From Candidatus Omnitrophota bacterium (lineage in GTDB: Bacteria; Omnitrophota; Gorgyraeia; B26-G9), in contig JAQULA010000016.1 of the NCBI GenBank assembly GCA_028718845.1, positions 1 to 15,783 on the forward strand: a DNA stretch of 15,783 bases. Direction: 5' to 3'. This document shows positions 7,765-14,784 of the stretch, one piece after another. A program made the translations under genes and the position numbers. Numbering within the stretch: the first letter of the stretch is position 1; each line of letters begins with the position of its first letter. Under the pieces are notes generated by a model. The model was not told the origin of the DNA. It made no database searches and was given only the letters and a program-made list of their open reading frames with translations.

Positions 7765-9059
7765 AACCCTGCTCCGGTCAGTTTTTCGATTTTTGCCAAG
7801 GTAACGTTAATATTGAACAACGTCGTTTCCCGTTTTAATTTTTCACTGGTCAGGAATAATTCGGCATCATTGAGATCCGAAAGAGAAATTTGCCCGGAAG
7901 CGAACATATCCCGGTACATCGAAAACGACTCTTCGGCCAATTTCACCGCTTCATTACGCGCCGCCAGGGTTTCATTATATTCATCGTACTCGGCCAGGGC
8001 GTCATCCAAAGCCAGGCCCAGATTTTTATCCGTTTTCTTCAATTCCAGCCGGGCGTTCCGGGCATCGATACGCGCCTGCTGCAGCTGCGCGGAGGTCTGT
8101 CCGCTGGTCCAGAGCGGCACACTCACTTTTATGCCGGCCACGCCGTAATCATCCCGGTTTTCCTCGCCGACGTCATAGCTATTGCCGGTACCCAGATGAT
8201 CCCAGGTGGCGAACCCGGAAACCGTCGGGTAATACTCCGCCTTACGGATCGAAACCGCGTCGTCCATCGCCGCGGCGTTCTGACGCAACGCATTCAGCGT
8301 CGGCTCATTATCGCGCAATCGCGCAGCCAGTACCGGGAGATCCAGGGAAGCATACTCGGAGGGAAATTCCTCGGTCAATTCAAGCGTGCTTCCGCCCTGA
8401 GCACCGATAAGCACTCGCAAGCTCCGCAATGCCGAGGAGTACACCGTCTTGGCCGCGTTTACCTGCGGTACCCGCGAGGCGATATCGGCATCCATTTTGA
8501 TCAAATCCGGTTTCGCGCTGCGCCCGCCGGAGGAGCGCTGCTCGAGCAATTTCTTATTATGCCGGGCGTTTTCCAAAGACTGCCGGACGATTTCCAGGGA
8601 ATGCTGCGCTAAAAGCGCGCCGTAATACCCCACTTTCGCCCTATAAACAACCTCTTGCTTGGTTATTTCGGTTTCGAACCGGCTCGCGGCAATAAACTTG
8701 TCGGCCATCCGGATCGCCGAACCGACTTTGCCGAACGACCATATCAGCTGGCTCGCCGACAATCCGGCATCCAGGCTGTAATCATCCGTGGTGGATTTGG
8801 CTTTTTCCGGAAATTGAAAGTTATTCCCCCAATATACCGCGGCGTCCAGCCGGGGATAGATCGCCGACTTGGCTTCCCGGTACTGCTGGAACCGTTTTTC
8901 TTCGGCATTCTTTTTCGCCTTAAAATCTTCGTTTTCCTGCAAAGCCATCTCTACCGTACGCCGCACATCCACCCGCAGAATCTCCTGAGCATAAACGCAA
9001 TGTTCACTCAATCCTATTGCCATTACCATGGCCATTACCGCAATACCGCGCTTGTCCAT
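7761..9059 (-). CDS. TolC-family outer membrane efflux channel (RND operon)
   Basis: Outer-membrane factor, 432 aa. I start it at the ATG at 9059: GGGGAG lies 4 nt upstream and a signal peptide begins directly (cleavage about residue 23, CVYA-QE). An upstream start at 9101 would add 14 charged residues before the signal and overlap the TetR gene. The mature part shows the OEP pattern: VDVRRTVEMALQENEDFKAK at the start, long amphipathic helices and two structural repeats (LIWSFGKVGSAIRMADKFIA in the first; VPLWTSGQTSAQLQQARID opening the second). The start lies 11 bp after the TetR stop and the end overlaps the adaptor start as ATGA. It would complete an envelope-spanning RND system with the next two genes. 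Confidence 0.92.
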   Translation of the reverse strand: MDKRGIAVMAMVMAIGLSEHCVYAQEILRVDVRRTVEMALQENEDFKAKKNAEEKRFQQYREAKSAIYPRLDAAVYWGNNFQFPEKAKSTTDDYSLDAGLSASQLIWSFGKVGSAIRMADKFIAASRFETEITKQEVVYRAKVGYYGALLAQHSLEIVRQSLENARHNKKLLEQRSSGGRSAKPDLIKMDADIASRVPQVNAAKTVYSSALRSLRVLIGAQGGSTLELTEEFPSEYASLDLPVLAARLRDNEPTLNALRQNAAAMDDAVSIRKAEYYPTVSGFATWDHLGTGNSYDVGEENRDDYGVAGIKVSVPLWTSGQTSAQLQQARIDARNARLELKKTDKNLGLALDDALAEYDEYNETLAARNEAVKLAEESFSMYRDMFASGQISLSDLNDAELFLTSEKLKRETTLFNINVTLAKIEKLTGAGL

Positions 9060-9070
9060 ACTACTCCCCT

Positions 9071-9736
9071 TTACCGTCTTTTTCTTCCCAGTGCCCGCCA
9101 AATCAGCGCCAGTTGTTTTTTGTACATGGATCCGATGTTTTTAAAATTTTCAAATTTCACCGCCAAAGGCACCCCCACCAGAATTGTTCTCAGCATCATG
9201 GCCACATCTTTGATATTCGCCGTTTTCGGCAATTCGCCGTTGGCTATCGCTTTTTTCAGGCAATCGTCAAAAAGATCTTCCAGCAAAACCGACGTCGTTT
9301 GTATCTGCTCTATGCCTTCGCATCCGGGAAACGCGTAATATTTTTCCGCCGCGGAGATCGGCATCGGCTGCGGAGACTGTTTTTGTCCGACCAACGTGGA
9401 AATAATTTCATAGACGACATTCGGATTCTCATACTCGGCGATAAGTTCGTCAAAAGCGGCATCGATAAAATCCAGGGCTTGCTTGCCCTGCGCCATCCGG
9501 GACGCCTTCCAGATGACCCGGATCGTATGCAATTGATTATGATAATAGATCGGATCGATCTTCCGGGGAAAATAATTAAAAAAGGTCGCCGGAGACACGT
9601 CCACGCCGGAGCAGACTTCGCTGATATGGATATCGTCGAAACGGGTCGACTGCAAACGTTCGACAAACGCCCGAGCCAGCGCAATCTTTCGTTTCGCGAA
9701 TTTTCTCTCTCTCAGGGTAAACCGTTCCGGAGTCAT
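9071..9736 (-). CDS. TetR-family transcriptional regulator of the RND efflux operon
   Basis: Repressor-type regulator, 221 aa. The N-terminal helix-turn-helix is at about residues 36-59 (IHISEVCSGVDVSPATFFNY then FPRK), the standard TetR signature. The helical C-terminal ligand and dimerisation domain is, as usual, not recognisable by family. I start it at the ATG at 9736 with AGGGG upstream. A longer reading from a GTG at 9778 would lie upstream of the transcription start, inside the promoter. It is the first gene of the operon, 11 bp before the channel gene. The dyad over its promoter is its likely operator, so a pump substrate or a related ligand probably lifts repression of the whole operon. 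Ligand unknown. Confidence 0.92.
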   Translation of the reverse strand: MTPERFTLRERKFAKRKIALARAFVERLQSTRFDDIHISEVCSGVDVSPATFFNYFPRKIDPIYYHNQLHTIRVIWKASRMAQGKQALDFIDAAFDELIAEYENPNVVYEIISTLVGQKQSPQPMPISAAEKYYAFPGCEGIEQIQTTSVLLEDLFDDCLKKAIANGELPKTANIKDVAMMLRTILVGVPLAVKFENFKNIGSMYKKQLALIWRALGRKRR

Positions 9737-9755
9737 GCCGCCCCTATCTTTAGTA

Positions 9756-9795
9756 TTAACAATAATATTATAGCACACTATAAAATTATTGTCAA
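9756..9795. promoter_or_regulatory. Long dyad operator over the tetR promoter
   Basis: Arms of 18 bp (9756-9773 and 9778-9795) around a central CACA match at 16 of 18 positions; the inner 14 bp match at 13. The dyad covers exactly the -35 to just past the -10, so a bound TetR dimer, or two dimers, would block RNA polymerase. Binding is inferred from geometry and gene position. Confidence 0.8.
9767..9795 (-). promoter_or_regulatory. Consensus sigma-70 promoter of the tetR-RND operon
   Basis: Minus strand: TTGACA (9795-9790), exactly 17 bp, TATAAT (9772-9767). Both hexamers match consensus perfectly. The start should be near 9760, about 24 nt before the TetR ATG. Confidence 0.92.
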
Positions 9796-9842
9796 CCTTA
9801 TTTTTTAGACAAAGACGCCCGCATGATAAATCGATCGCCGCA

Positions 9843-10475
9843 TTATCGTAAAAACCGGAACAGGAATACGATAAAACCGGACACCAGCACCTGCATAAAA
9901 TCGATCACCGGATTCAACAAACCGGTAAACAATAGAAAGATCAGGACAAAAAAGCCATACGGTTCGATTCGCGAAAAACTTTCCTGCGCTTTTGCCGGAA
10001 GAAAACTCATCAGAATTTTAGAACCATCGAGCGGCGGGATCGGGATCAGGTTAAACGCTCCCAGAATTATGTTGATTTTTACCACAATCGGTAAAAGGGT
10101 CCCGAAAAAAGAACCCAGCTCGACGATTCCGGTCTGTAACAGCAATAACGCGAAAACCGCAATCAATATGTTCGCGGCGCAGCCGGCCAAAGCAACGCTC
10201 ATCAGGCCGAAACGGGAACTGCGGAGATTCCCATAATTTACCGGTACCGGCTTGGCCCAGCCGAAGCCGACCAGAAACAACGAAACCAGACCGAGGGGAT
10301 CGATATGCGATACCGGATTGAGAGTCAGCCGGCCGTACCGCTTGGCCGTATCATCGCCGAAAAGATGGGCCACCCAGCCATGGGCCACTTCATGGGCAAT
10401 CACGGAATACAACAATAGTACCGCCAATATGACAAACAACCCCGGGTTGGTGAATAATAACGCGGCTAGTCCCAT
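9843..10475 (-). CDS. Site-2-type intramembrane metalloprotease, M50 family
   Basis: Polytopic inner-membrane protein of 210 aa with the M50 zinc site. HEVAH at residues 28-32 supplies His28, Glu29 and His32 within the first membrane segment. The third-ligand motif NLIPIPPLDGSKIL places Asp150 late in the chain, as in the short M50B proteins related to SpoIVFB. LNPVSHIDPLG (52-62) is also typical. Hydrophobic segments are at about 12-30, 60-72, 92-115, 125-145 and 170-195. No PDZ or CBS domain is fused, so this is the minimal form. AAGGAGGGG sits just before the ATG. The substrate is unknown and the neighbours do not show it. The 47 bp between its stop and the tetR -35 hold no clear terminator. 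Confidence 0.9.
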   Translation of the reverse strand: MGLAALLFTNPGLFVILAVLLLYSVIAHEVAHGWVAHLFGDDTAKRYGRLTLNPVSHIDPLGLVSLFLVGFGWAKPVPVNYGNLRSSRFGLMSVALAGCAANILIAVFALLLLQTGIVELGSFFGTLLPIVVKINIILGAFNLIPIPPLDGSKILMSFLPAKAQESFSRIEPYGFFVLIFLLFTGLLNPVIDFMQVLVSGFIVFLFRFLR

Positions 10476-10494
10476 CTCCCCTCCTTTTTATAGT

Positions 10495-10523
10495 AGTATA
10501 TATCATATGCGGGTATATTTAAA
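10495..10523 (-). promoter_or_regulatory. Possible promoter of the M50 protease gene
   Basis: Minus strand TTTAAA (10523-10518), 17 bp, TATACT (10500-10495). The -10 is good and the -35 matches at 4 of 6. The leader would be only about 13 nt, with the ribosome binding site at its very start, so an alternative upstream start is possible. Confidence 0.35.
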
Positions 10524-10549
10524 ACAAGAAATTTCCCTGATTTTTGCGG

Positions 10550-10578
10550 TGGATTCCCGGTCCTTTCCGCAGTATAAT
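10550..10578 (+). promoter_or_regulatory. Possible promoter of the outer-membrane protein gene
   Basis: A perfect TATAAT at 10573-10578 lies 53 nt before the start codon. The hexamer 17 bp upstream (TGGATT) is a weak -35, so the promoter may need an activator or another sigma factor. Confidence 0.4.
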
Positions 10579-10630
10579 GATTCCGGAACCGAAATTACTC
10601 ATTTACCTTATATTAACAAGGAGGGTAACC

Positions 10631-11410
10631 ATGAATCTAAAGATCTCCGTATTTTTCCTGTTGGGCCTGAGCCTTCTAATTGTCCCGGCGGCACACAGCG
10701 CTTCCATCGGATCGCCCCTGAATATCCCCATGGATATAATGGAAGAAGAACGTTTATCCATTGCCGCGGACGGAAATTTCATAACCGGAAAAGACCTGGA
10801 AACAAAAGACGGCATAACCAATGAAATCGATGAAAGCACCCAGATCGGCCTGAAAATAGCTTACGGCCTGGCCGAGGGGGTCAGCCTGTACGCCAAGATC
10901 GGCATGGCCGACTGGTCAATCACCCGGAACATACCGGAAACCATCGATTATGAAAACGCCCCCTATTACGGCGCCGGCATCGCCTATGCCTACAAAGCCG
11001 AATCGAACATCATTATCGGCGGAGATATTCAATATATCATGCAATCAGATGTCGGAGTGGATACGCTTACCTATGCCGGACGCTCGGCGACAAACATCGG
11101 CGGTATGGATGCCGATTTCAGTGAACTCCAGATAAGCGTATTATGCGGCTACGATATCGCCGTAAGCGACGATACCCATATTGTCCCCTATGCCGGGCTC
11201 GGGTATGATAAATTCAGCTATGAATGGGCCGCCGGCAGTTTAAATACCACCTCGACAATCGACATCGCCGCCGGCAGTCTGGATGGCGATAATGCCCTGG
11301 GTTTGATTGCCGGAACCAGCGTAAGCGTCGGCAGCAATCTGAATATCCACCTTGAAGGCCGGTTCGTCAGCGAAACCGCGTTTTCGCTGGGATTCAATTA
11401 CCGGTTTTAA
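10631..11410 (+). CDS. Outer-membrane beta-barrel protein of unknown function
   Basis: Secreted protein of 259 aa with a signal peptide (MNLKISVFFLLGLSLL, cleavage near AHSA at about residue 22). The mature chain has repeated amphipathic strands with aromatic and Gly girdles (IGLKIAYGLAEGVSLYAKIG, YYGAGIAYAYKA, IIIGGDIQYIMQ, LQISVLCGYDIAV, HIVPYAGLGYDKF, NLNIHLEGRFV). It ends in GFNYRF, the C-terminal Phe signal recognised by the BAM complex. This fits an 8- to 10-strand OmpA/OmpW-like or opacity-type barrel with no periplasmic domain. The start is the ATG at 10631, preceded by AAGGAGGG; an in-frame upstream reading from 10544 has no signal peptide first. Divergent from the protease gene. I see no clue to a specific function. 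Confidence 0.82.
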   Translation: MNLKISVFFLLGLSLLIVPAAHSASIGSPLNIPMDIMEEERLSIAADGNFITGKDLETKDGITNEIDESTQIGLKIAYGLAEGVSLYAKIGMADWSITRNIPETIDYENAPYYGAGIAYAYKAESNIIIGGDIQYIMQSDVGVDTLTYAGRSATNIGGMDADFSELQISVLCGYDIAVSDDTHIVPYAGLGYDKFSYEWAAGSLNTTSTIDIAAGSLDGDNALGLIAGTSVSVGSNLNIHLEGRFVSETAFSLGFNYRF

Positions 11411-11421
11411 ACAGCAAAGCC

Positions 11422-11569
11422 GTCCACGGTCCACGGACGATAGACCACAGTCAAAAAAACAATGACGATTTACAAGCAACAAACAACCAGTAAGAAATAT
11501 AGTTTAATTCGTAACTTATAACTTCTATTTTTTTATTTTACTGTGGACTATGGTCTGTGGTCTATGGTC
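11422..11569. repeat. Heptad-array element A (two head-to-head arrays of four 7-bp units)
   Basis: Left array 11422-11449 contains four contiguous 7-bp units in reverse orientation (GTCCACG, GTCCACG, GACGATA, GACCACA). Right array 11542-11569 contains four in forward orientation (TGTGGAC, TATGGTC, TGTGGTC, TATGGTC). All fit YRTGGWC with at most one deviation per unit. The arms are about three-quarters complementary to each other and enclose 92 bp of AT-rich sequence with no gene. The element fills the gap between the barrel gene and the YgjP-like gene. I do not recognise it as a named repeat family. Confidence 0.85.
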
Positions 11570-11583
11570 GGAACATAGCAACC

Positions 11584-12261
11584 ATGCCGGAAATCGTTAT
11601 CAATAAAATCATCCGTTCCCGACGCCGGACGCTGGGGCTGCAGATTGCCCCGGATGCCCGGCTTATTGTACGCGCTCCCCGGAAGTTGGCGCTGGAGACA
11701 ATCCGGGAAATCGTTGACCAAAGACGTTCCTGGATACAGCGCAAACAGCAGGAAATGCGCCGGAATGCCTCCATCCGAACGGAAAAAAAATTCAAAGCAG
11801 GCGAATTGCTTCTCTTCCAGGGGCAATGGTATGCCCTGCGGCATACCGAACTCTCGTCGCCGGTATTCGAATTTAACGGCCATGAATTTCTACTGCCCCG
11901 GCAATGTGTCGACCGGGCGCGGACATTACTTATCGACTGGTACCAGCGGCAGGCCGCCGCGATTATTCCGCAGCGGGTTGTCTATTACAGCCAACGATCA
12001 GGGATCGCCTATACCCGGATTACCATCAACGACGCCCGGACCCGGTGGGGGTCCTGCGGCTATCAGGCTACGCTTAATTTCAGCTGGCGATTGATCATGT
12101 GTCCGCCGCAAGTACTCGATTATGTCGTAACCCACGAACTGGCGCACGTGGAAGTGCGCAATCATTCTTCCCGGTTCTGGGAACGGGTCAGCCGGTTATT
12201 CCCGGATTATTATTCCTGCCGCCTATGGCTTAAACACAATACGCACCTGCTGGGGCTATAA
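11584..12261 (+). CDS. YgjP-like zinc metallopeptidase (DUF45)
   Basis: Predicted cytoplasmic metalloprotease of the YgjP/DUF45 group (M48-like fold), 225 aa, about usual length. The zinc site is HELAH at 184-188 with the family's third ligand His194 in NHSSRFW. Upstream lie RWGSCG and LNFSWRLIMCPPQVLDYVVT, and the tail FPDYYSCRLWLK also matches the family. The N-terminal basic beta-rich part (INKIIRSRRRTLGLQI, VRAPRKLALETIREIV) is typical. I start it at the ATG at 11584; the ribosome binding site is weak. An in-frame GTG at 11557 lies inside the heptad array and would add nine residues. The gene is enclosed by elements A and B and converges on ilvN. Biological role of the family is poorly known; it is sometimes linked to type I restriction loci, none of which is seen here. 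Confidence 0.88.
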   Translation: MPEIVINKIIRSRRRTLGLQIAPDARLIVRAPRKLALETIREIVDQRRSWIQRKQQEMRRNASIRTEKKFKAGELLLFQGQWYALRHTELSSPVFEFNGHEFLLPRQCVDRARTLLIDWYQRQAAAIIPQRVVYYSQRSGIAYTRITINDARTRWGSCGYQATLNFSWRLIMCPPQVLDYVVTHELAHVEVRNHSSRFWERVSRLFPDYYSCRLWLKHNTHLLGL

Positions 12262-12265
12262 CTCT

Positions 12266-12364
12266 GTCCGCAGACCATGGTCCATGGACCACAGCCGTCA
12301 TAACGCCAAATACACAAGTCATATTCTGCTTTTAACTATGGTCTGTCGACTGTGGACCGTGGAC
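12266..12364. repeat. Heptad-array element B (two head-to-head arrays of four 7-bp units)
   Basis: Left array 12266-12293 has four contiguous units in reverse orientation (GTCCGCA, GACCATG, GTCCATG, GACCACA). Right array 12337-12364 has four in forward orientation (TATGGTC, TGTCGAC, TGTGGAC, CGTGGAC). 43 bp separate them. Same architecture and unit as element A but shorter centre and different unit order. It occupies almost the whole gap between the convergent YgjP-like and ilvN genes, and AATTTTTA follows on the plus strand, so it could also act as a terminator for the YgjP-like gene. Confidence 0.85.
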
Positions 12365-12369
12365 AATTT

Positions 12370-12666
12370 TTAGCTTTTCCGTTTAACCAGCTCATGCATC
12401 CGGTCGAACAGGGTATGGTCATAATCCTCGCGCAGAACGATTTCCACGACGTCGCAGAGCTTTTGTAATTGTTTGATTATCTGCGGGATCCGGCCGTCGC
12501 GTTTGACCAGCAAATACATCCGGCTTTGCCGTCCGCCTCCGATCTGGGCGCATAAGATTCCTTCCAAATTAAATCCCCGCCGCGAAAACAATCCGGTGAT
12601 ATGCGACATCACTCCCGGATGATTCCGCACGGTCAATTCAATGATCGTACTCGCTTTCGTTATCAT
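12370..12666 (-). CDS. ilvN: Acetolactate synthase I small (regulatory) subunit
   Basis: Regulatory subunit of acetohydroxyacid synthase, 98 aa. It consists of one ACT domain (about residues 6-78), including IIELTVRNHPGVMSHITGLF and then RRGFNLEGILC, which matches E. coli IlvN closely from memory, plus a short tail. The 96-98 aa size is that of the AHAS I type; the more common IlvH subunits are about 160 aa with a second domain. It binds the large subunit, raises its activity and gives valine feedback inhibition. The ATG overlaps the ilvB stop as ATGA, so the two subunits are probably made in a coupled ratio. The stop lies 6 bp from element B; no separate classical terminator was found. Confidence 0.94.
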   Translation of the reverse strand: MITKASTIIELTVRNHPGVMSHITGLFSRRGFNLEGILCAQIGGGRQSRMYLLVKRDGRIPQIIKQLQKLCDVVEIVLREDYDHTLFDRMHELVKRKS

Positions 12667-14336
12667 TGTTCGTTCCCTCCTATCATTTCATGGTTTGCCG
12701 CTCCGGGGGGAACCATCGGCATAACATTTTCCGTGTGATCGATGGGAATATTGATCAGGCACGGCCCTTTTCCGGACAAGGCTTTTTTCAAAATCGCCGA
12801 AGGACGCTTTTTCCCGGCCAGGTCATAACTCCGAATACCGAATTTTCGCGCGAGACCGCAAAAATCCGGGTTGGTGGCAAACCTGGACGCGATATAGTGC
12901 CGGTCATAAAATAATTCCTGCTGCTGCCGGACCAGGCCAAGATGCCGGTTATTCATCACGACAACCGTCACATTCGATTGAAGATCGGCAAGCGTCGCCA
13001 ATTCCTGGATATTCATCAGCAAGGATCCGTCCCCGCTGAAACATACCACTCTGCGCCCGGGATTGGCCAACCCCGCTCCGATCGCTGCCGGCAGTCCGAA
13101 ACCCATAGTGCCCAATCCTCCGGAAGTCAGAAAAGTACGCGATTCCCTCACCGGATAATACTGCGCCACCCACATCTGATGCTGCCCCACATCGGTGGTG
13201 ATAATCGTATCTGCCGGGGTCAGCATACCCACCATCGTTATATACTCCCGCGGATGTATATGCCGGGACCGCCCGGCCTTAGACAGCGAAACCGCCGGTT
13301 TCATTTCCTGTACCCGCCGCATCCATTGCTCGCGCGGATCAGCATGAACAAAACGCACCAGATACCGCAGGGCTTCCCGGATATCGGCGTTGGCCGAGCG
13401 AAATGACGGTCTGAGTTTATTGATTTCCGCGTCATCGATATCGATATGAATAATTTTTGCCCGCGGGCAAAACTTCGCGATATTCCCGGTTGCCCGGTCA
13501 TCGAAACGCACTCCGAAGGCCAGCAATACATCGGCTTCATTCAGCAGCCGATTCGTACCGGCCGCGCCGTGCATGCCGAGCATCCCCAACCACAGCGGGT
13601 CATCCGGCGGGAATCCGCCCAGCCCCATCAAAGTCGAGGCCACCGGGATAGAGTTCTTTTTCGCCAGGACGCACAACGATTCCCGGCTTGCCGAGTGAAC
13701 AATCCCCCCGCCGATATACAACAACGGCTGTTTCGCGCTGTTAATGACCGAAGCCATTCCCCGCAGTATGGACTTATCCAGGGGCTTTCCCGGACAAGGC
13801 TTTCCCACCGCCGGCCAGGCCGGCACTTCGATCGTTTCCGATTGCACATCTTTGGGAACATCGATAACTACCGGCCCGGGACGCCCGGATTCGGCAATCG
13901 TAAACGCTTCCGGAATAACCCGAAGTAATTCCTTTGCCGAACGCACCAGAAAATTGTGTTTGGTGATCGGCAGGGTCAAGCCGTAGGTATCCACTTCCTG
14001 AAACGCGTCCGTGCCCAAACAGGCCGTAGGAACCTGACCGGTAATCGCAATAATCGGGATCGAATCTAATTTGGCGTCGGCAATCGCGGTTATCAGATTA
14101 GTCGCTCCCGGTCCGCTGGTGGCAAAACACACCGCCGCCCTGCCGCTGCTCCGGGCCATGCCCTGGGCAATAAACCCGGCCCCCTGCTCATGCCGCGCCA
14201 GGATATGACGGATCTTCCGGCTTTTATACAACGCATCGTAGAGCGGAAGATTCGCCCCTCCGGGAATACCCGGGATAATCGTAATACCTTGCCGTTCCAG
14301 CAACCTGATAATAATCTCCGCTCCGCTATACTTCAT
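12663..14336 (-). CDS. ilvB: Acetolactate synthase I large (catalytic) subunit
   Basis: ThDP- and FAD-dependent acetohydroxyacid synthase, 557 aa. It condenses two pyruvates to acetolactate (valine, leucine) or pyruvate with 2-oxobutyrate (isoleucine), in the cytoplasm. The N-terminal ThDP domain has the catalytic Glu50 in ILARHEQGAGFIAQGMAR, followed by SGPGATNLITAIADAKLDSI and TGQVPTACLGTDAFQEVD. The C-terminal ThDP/Mg site starts at GDGS (435-438) and closes with NN (462-463). Strong resemblance to E. coli IlvB rather than IlvI or IlvG. The ATG at 14336 has GAGGAG with a 7-nt spacer. It lies just after two attenuators with valine-rich leader peptides, which fits a valine-responsive biosynthetic operon. 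Confidence 0.96.
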   Translation of the reverse strand: MKYSGAEIIIRLLERQGITIIPGIPGGANLPLYDALYKSRKIRHILARHEQGAGFIAQGMARSSGRAAVCFATSGPGATNLITAIADAKLDSIPIIAITGQVPTACLGTDAFQEVDTYGLTLPITKHNFLVRSAKELLRVIPEAFTIAESGRPGPVVIDVPKDVQSETIEVPAWPAVGKPCPGKPLDKSILRGMASVINSAKQPLLYIGGGIVHSASRESLCVLAKKNSIPVASTLMGLGGFPPDDPLWLGMLGMHGAAGTNRLLNEADVLLAFGVRFDDRATGNIAKFCPRAKIIHIDIDDAEINKLRPSFRSANADIREALRYLVRFVHADPREQWMRRVQEMKPAVSLSKAGRSRHIHPREYITMVGMLTPADTIITTDVGQHQMWVAQYYPVRESRTFLTSGGLGTMGFGLPAAIGAGLANPGRRVVCFSGDGSLLMNIQELATLADLQSNVTVVVMNNRHLGLVRQQQELFYDRHYIASRFATNPDFCGLARKFGIRSYDLAGKKRPSAILKKALSGKGPCLINIPIDHTENVMPMVPPGAANHEMIGGNEQ

Positions 14337-14364
14337 ATGAATTCTCCTCTCTTACGTTCCGATA

Positions 14365-14400
14365 ATAAAAAACCCCTGCGGCCACATCACCGCAGGGGTC
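14365..14400 (-). terminator. Proximal ilvB attenuator terminator (T1)
   Basis: Transcript hairpin ACCCCTGCGG / CCGCAGGGGT with an 8-nt loop, followed by a run of six T (14372-14367). It lies 30 nt before ilvB. The 5' arm (14398-14390) can instead pair with AGGGG (14421-14417) plus CCGC (14429-14426), which overlap the stop of leader peptide 1. That is the expected antiterminator. Confidence 0.92.
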
Positions 14401-14420
14401 AACTTACTGACAGAATCCCC

Positions 14421-14522
14421 TCACGGCGGATACCGGCTTACGACCGCTACGACTACGACGACGACCGCTTTTAAGATCTTACTCTGTTCGGACCGAATTA
14501 ATCTATTAGTACCTGAAATCAT
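14421..14522 (-). CDS. Proximal ilvB leader peptide 1 (valine-rich)
   Basis: A 33-codon ORF, MISGTNRLIRSEQ at the start and KAVVVVVVAVVSRYPP at the end. Eight of nine consecutive codons in the core are valine (GTC/GTA). AAAGGA lies about 9 nt upstream of the ATG. The stop codon falls in the base of the possible antiterminator and terminator T1 starts about 20 nt later. This is the design of the E. coli ivbL leader, which senses charged tRNA-Val and tRNA-Leu. Here the sensing codons are valine with little else. Short size alone would make it doubtful; the codon run and terminator make it convincing. Confidence 0.9.
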   Translation of the reverse strand: MISGTNRLIRSEQSKILKAVVVVVVAVVSRYPP

Positions 14523-14592
14523 AATTAGATTCCTTTAAAATATGTTAATATCCGCTACCAACAGTTGCTCCCGCGATAAAACACTACACGCA

Positions 14593-14628
14593 TAAAAAAA
14601 CCCCGGCAGGTTTTTCACCGGCCGGGGC
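14593..14628 (-). terminator. Distal ilvB attenuator terminator (T2)
   Basis: Transcript hairpin CCCCGGC / GCCGGGG (14627-14621 and 14607-14601), extended inward by three more pairs beyond one mismatch, then seven T (14600-14594). CGGGG at 14661-14657, just before the end of leader peptide 2, can pair with its CCCCG and would form the antiterminator. Confidence 0.9.
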
Positions 14629-14647
14629 AATATTTGCTGTTCAGGTA

Positions 14648-14743
14648 TCACGCTGTCCCCGCGGTGAAAAAACGCCGCGCCGCTACTACGACCGTAGTAA
14701 CGACTACCCGGACACCGACAACCAGTATTGCGCGCGTTCGCAT
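14648..14743 (-). CDS. Distal ilvB leader peptide 2 (valine-rich)
   Basis: A 31-codon ORF beginning MRTRAILVVGVRVVV and ending TTVVVAARRFFTAGTA, with nine valines within 13 codons. TGAGGTG lies about 8 nt before the ATG. A pause-type hairpin (CGCGG/CCGCG, 14679-14660) overlaps its 3' end, and terminator T2 follows. It differs in sequence from leader 1 apart from the valine runs, so it is not a recent copy. Its start is about 35 nt after the predicted transcription start. Confidence 0.88.
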   Translation of the reverse strand: MRTRAILVVGVRVVVTTVVVAARRFFTAGTA

Positions 14744-14784
14744 TATATTCACCTCAGGGTTATAAATCAATCTTTACCTTAGAA

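Noticed and set aside
9060..9101. Upstream start for the RND-operon channel at 9101
   Set aside because: It puts a charged stretch before the signal peptide and overlaps the TetR gene, while 9059 has a good ribosome binding site.
9737..9778. Extended TetR start at a GTG at 9778
   Set aside because: It would place the start codon and the next codons inside the -10 region and upstream of the transcription start.
11422..12364. CRISPR array or insertion sequence
   Set aside because: The units are contiguous 7-mers without spacers, no cas gene or transposase is present, and the enclosed gene is a metallopeptidase.
14523..14592. A second promoter between terminator T2 and leader peptide 1
   Set aside because: TTGGTA and several AT-rich hexamers occur but none is paired at 16-18 bp. 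A weak promoter cannot be excluded.
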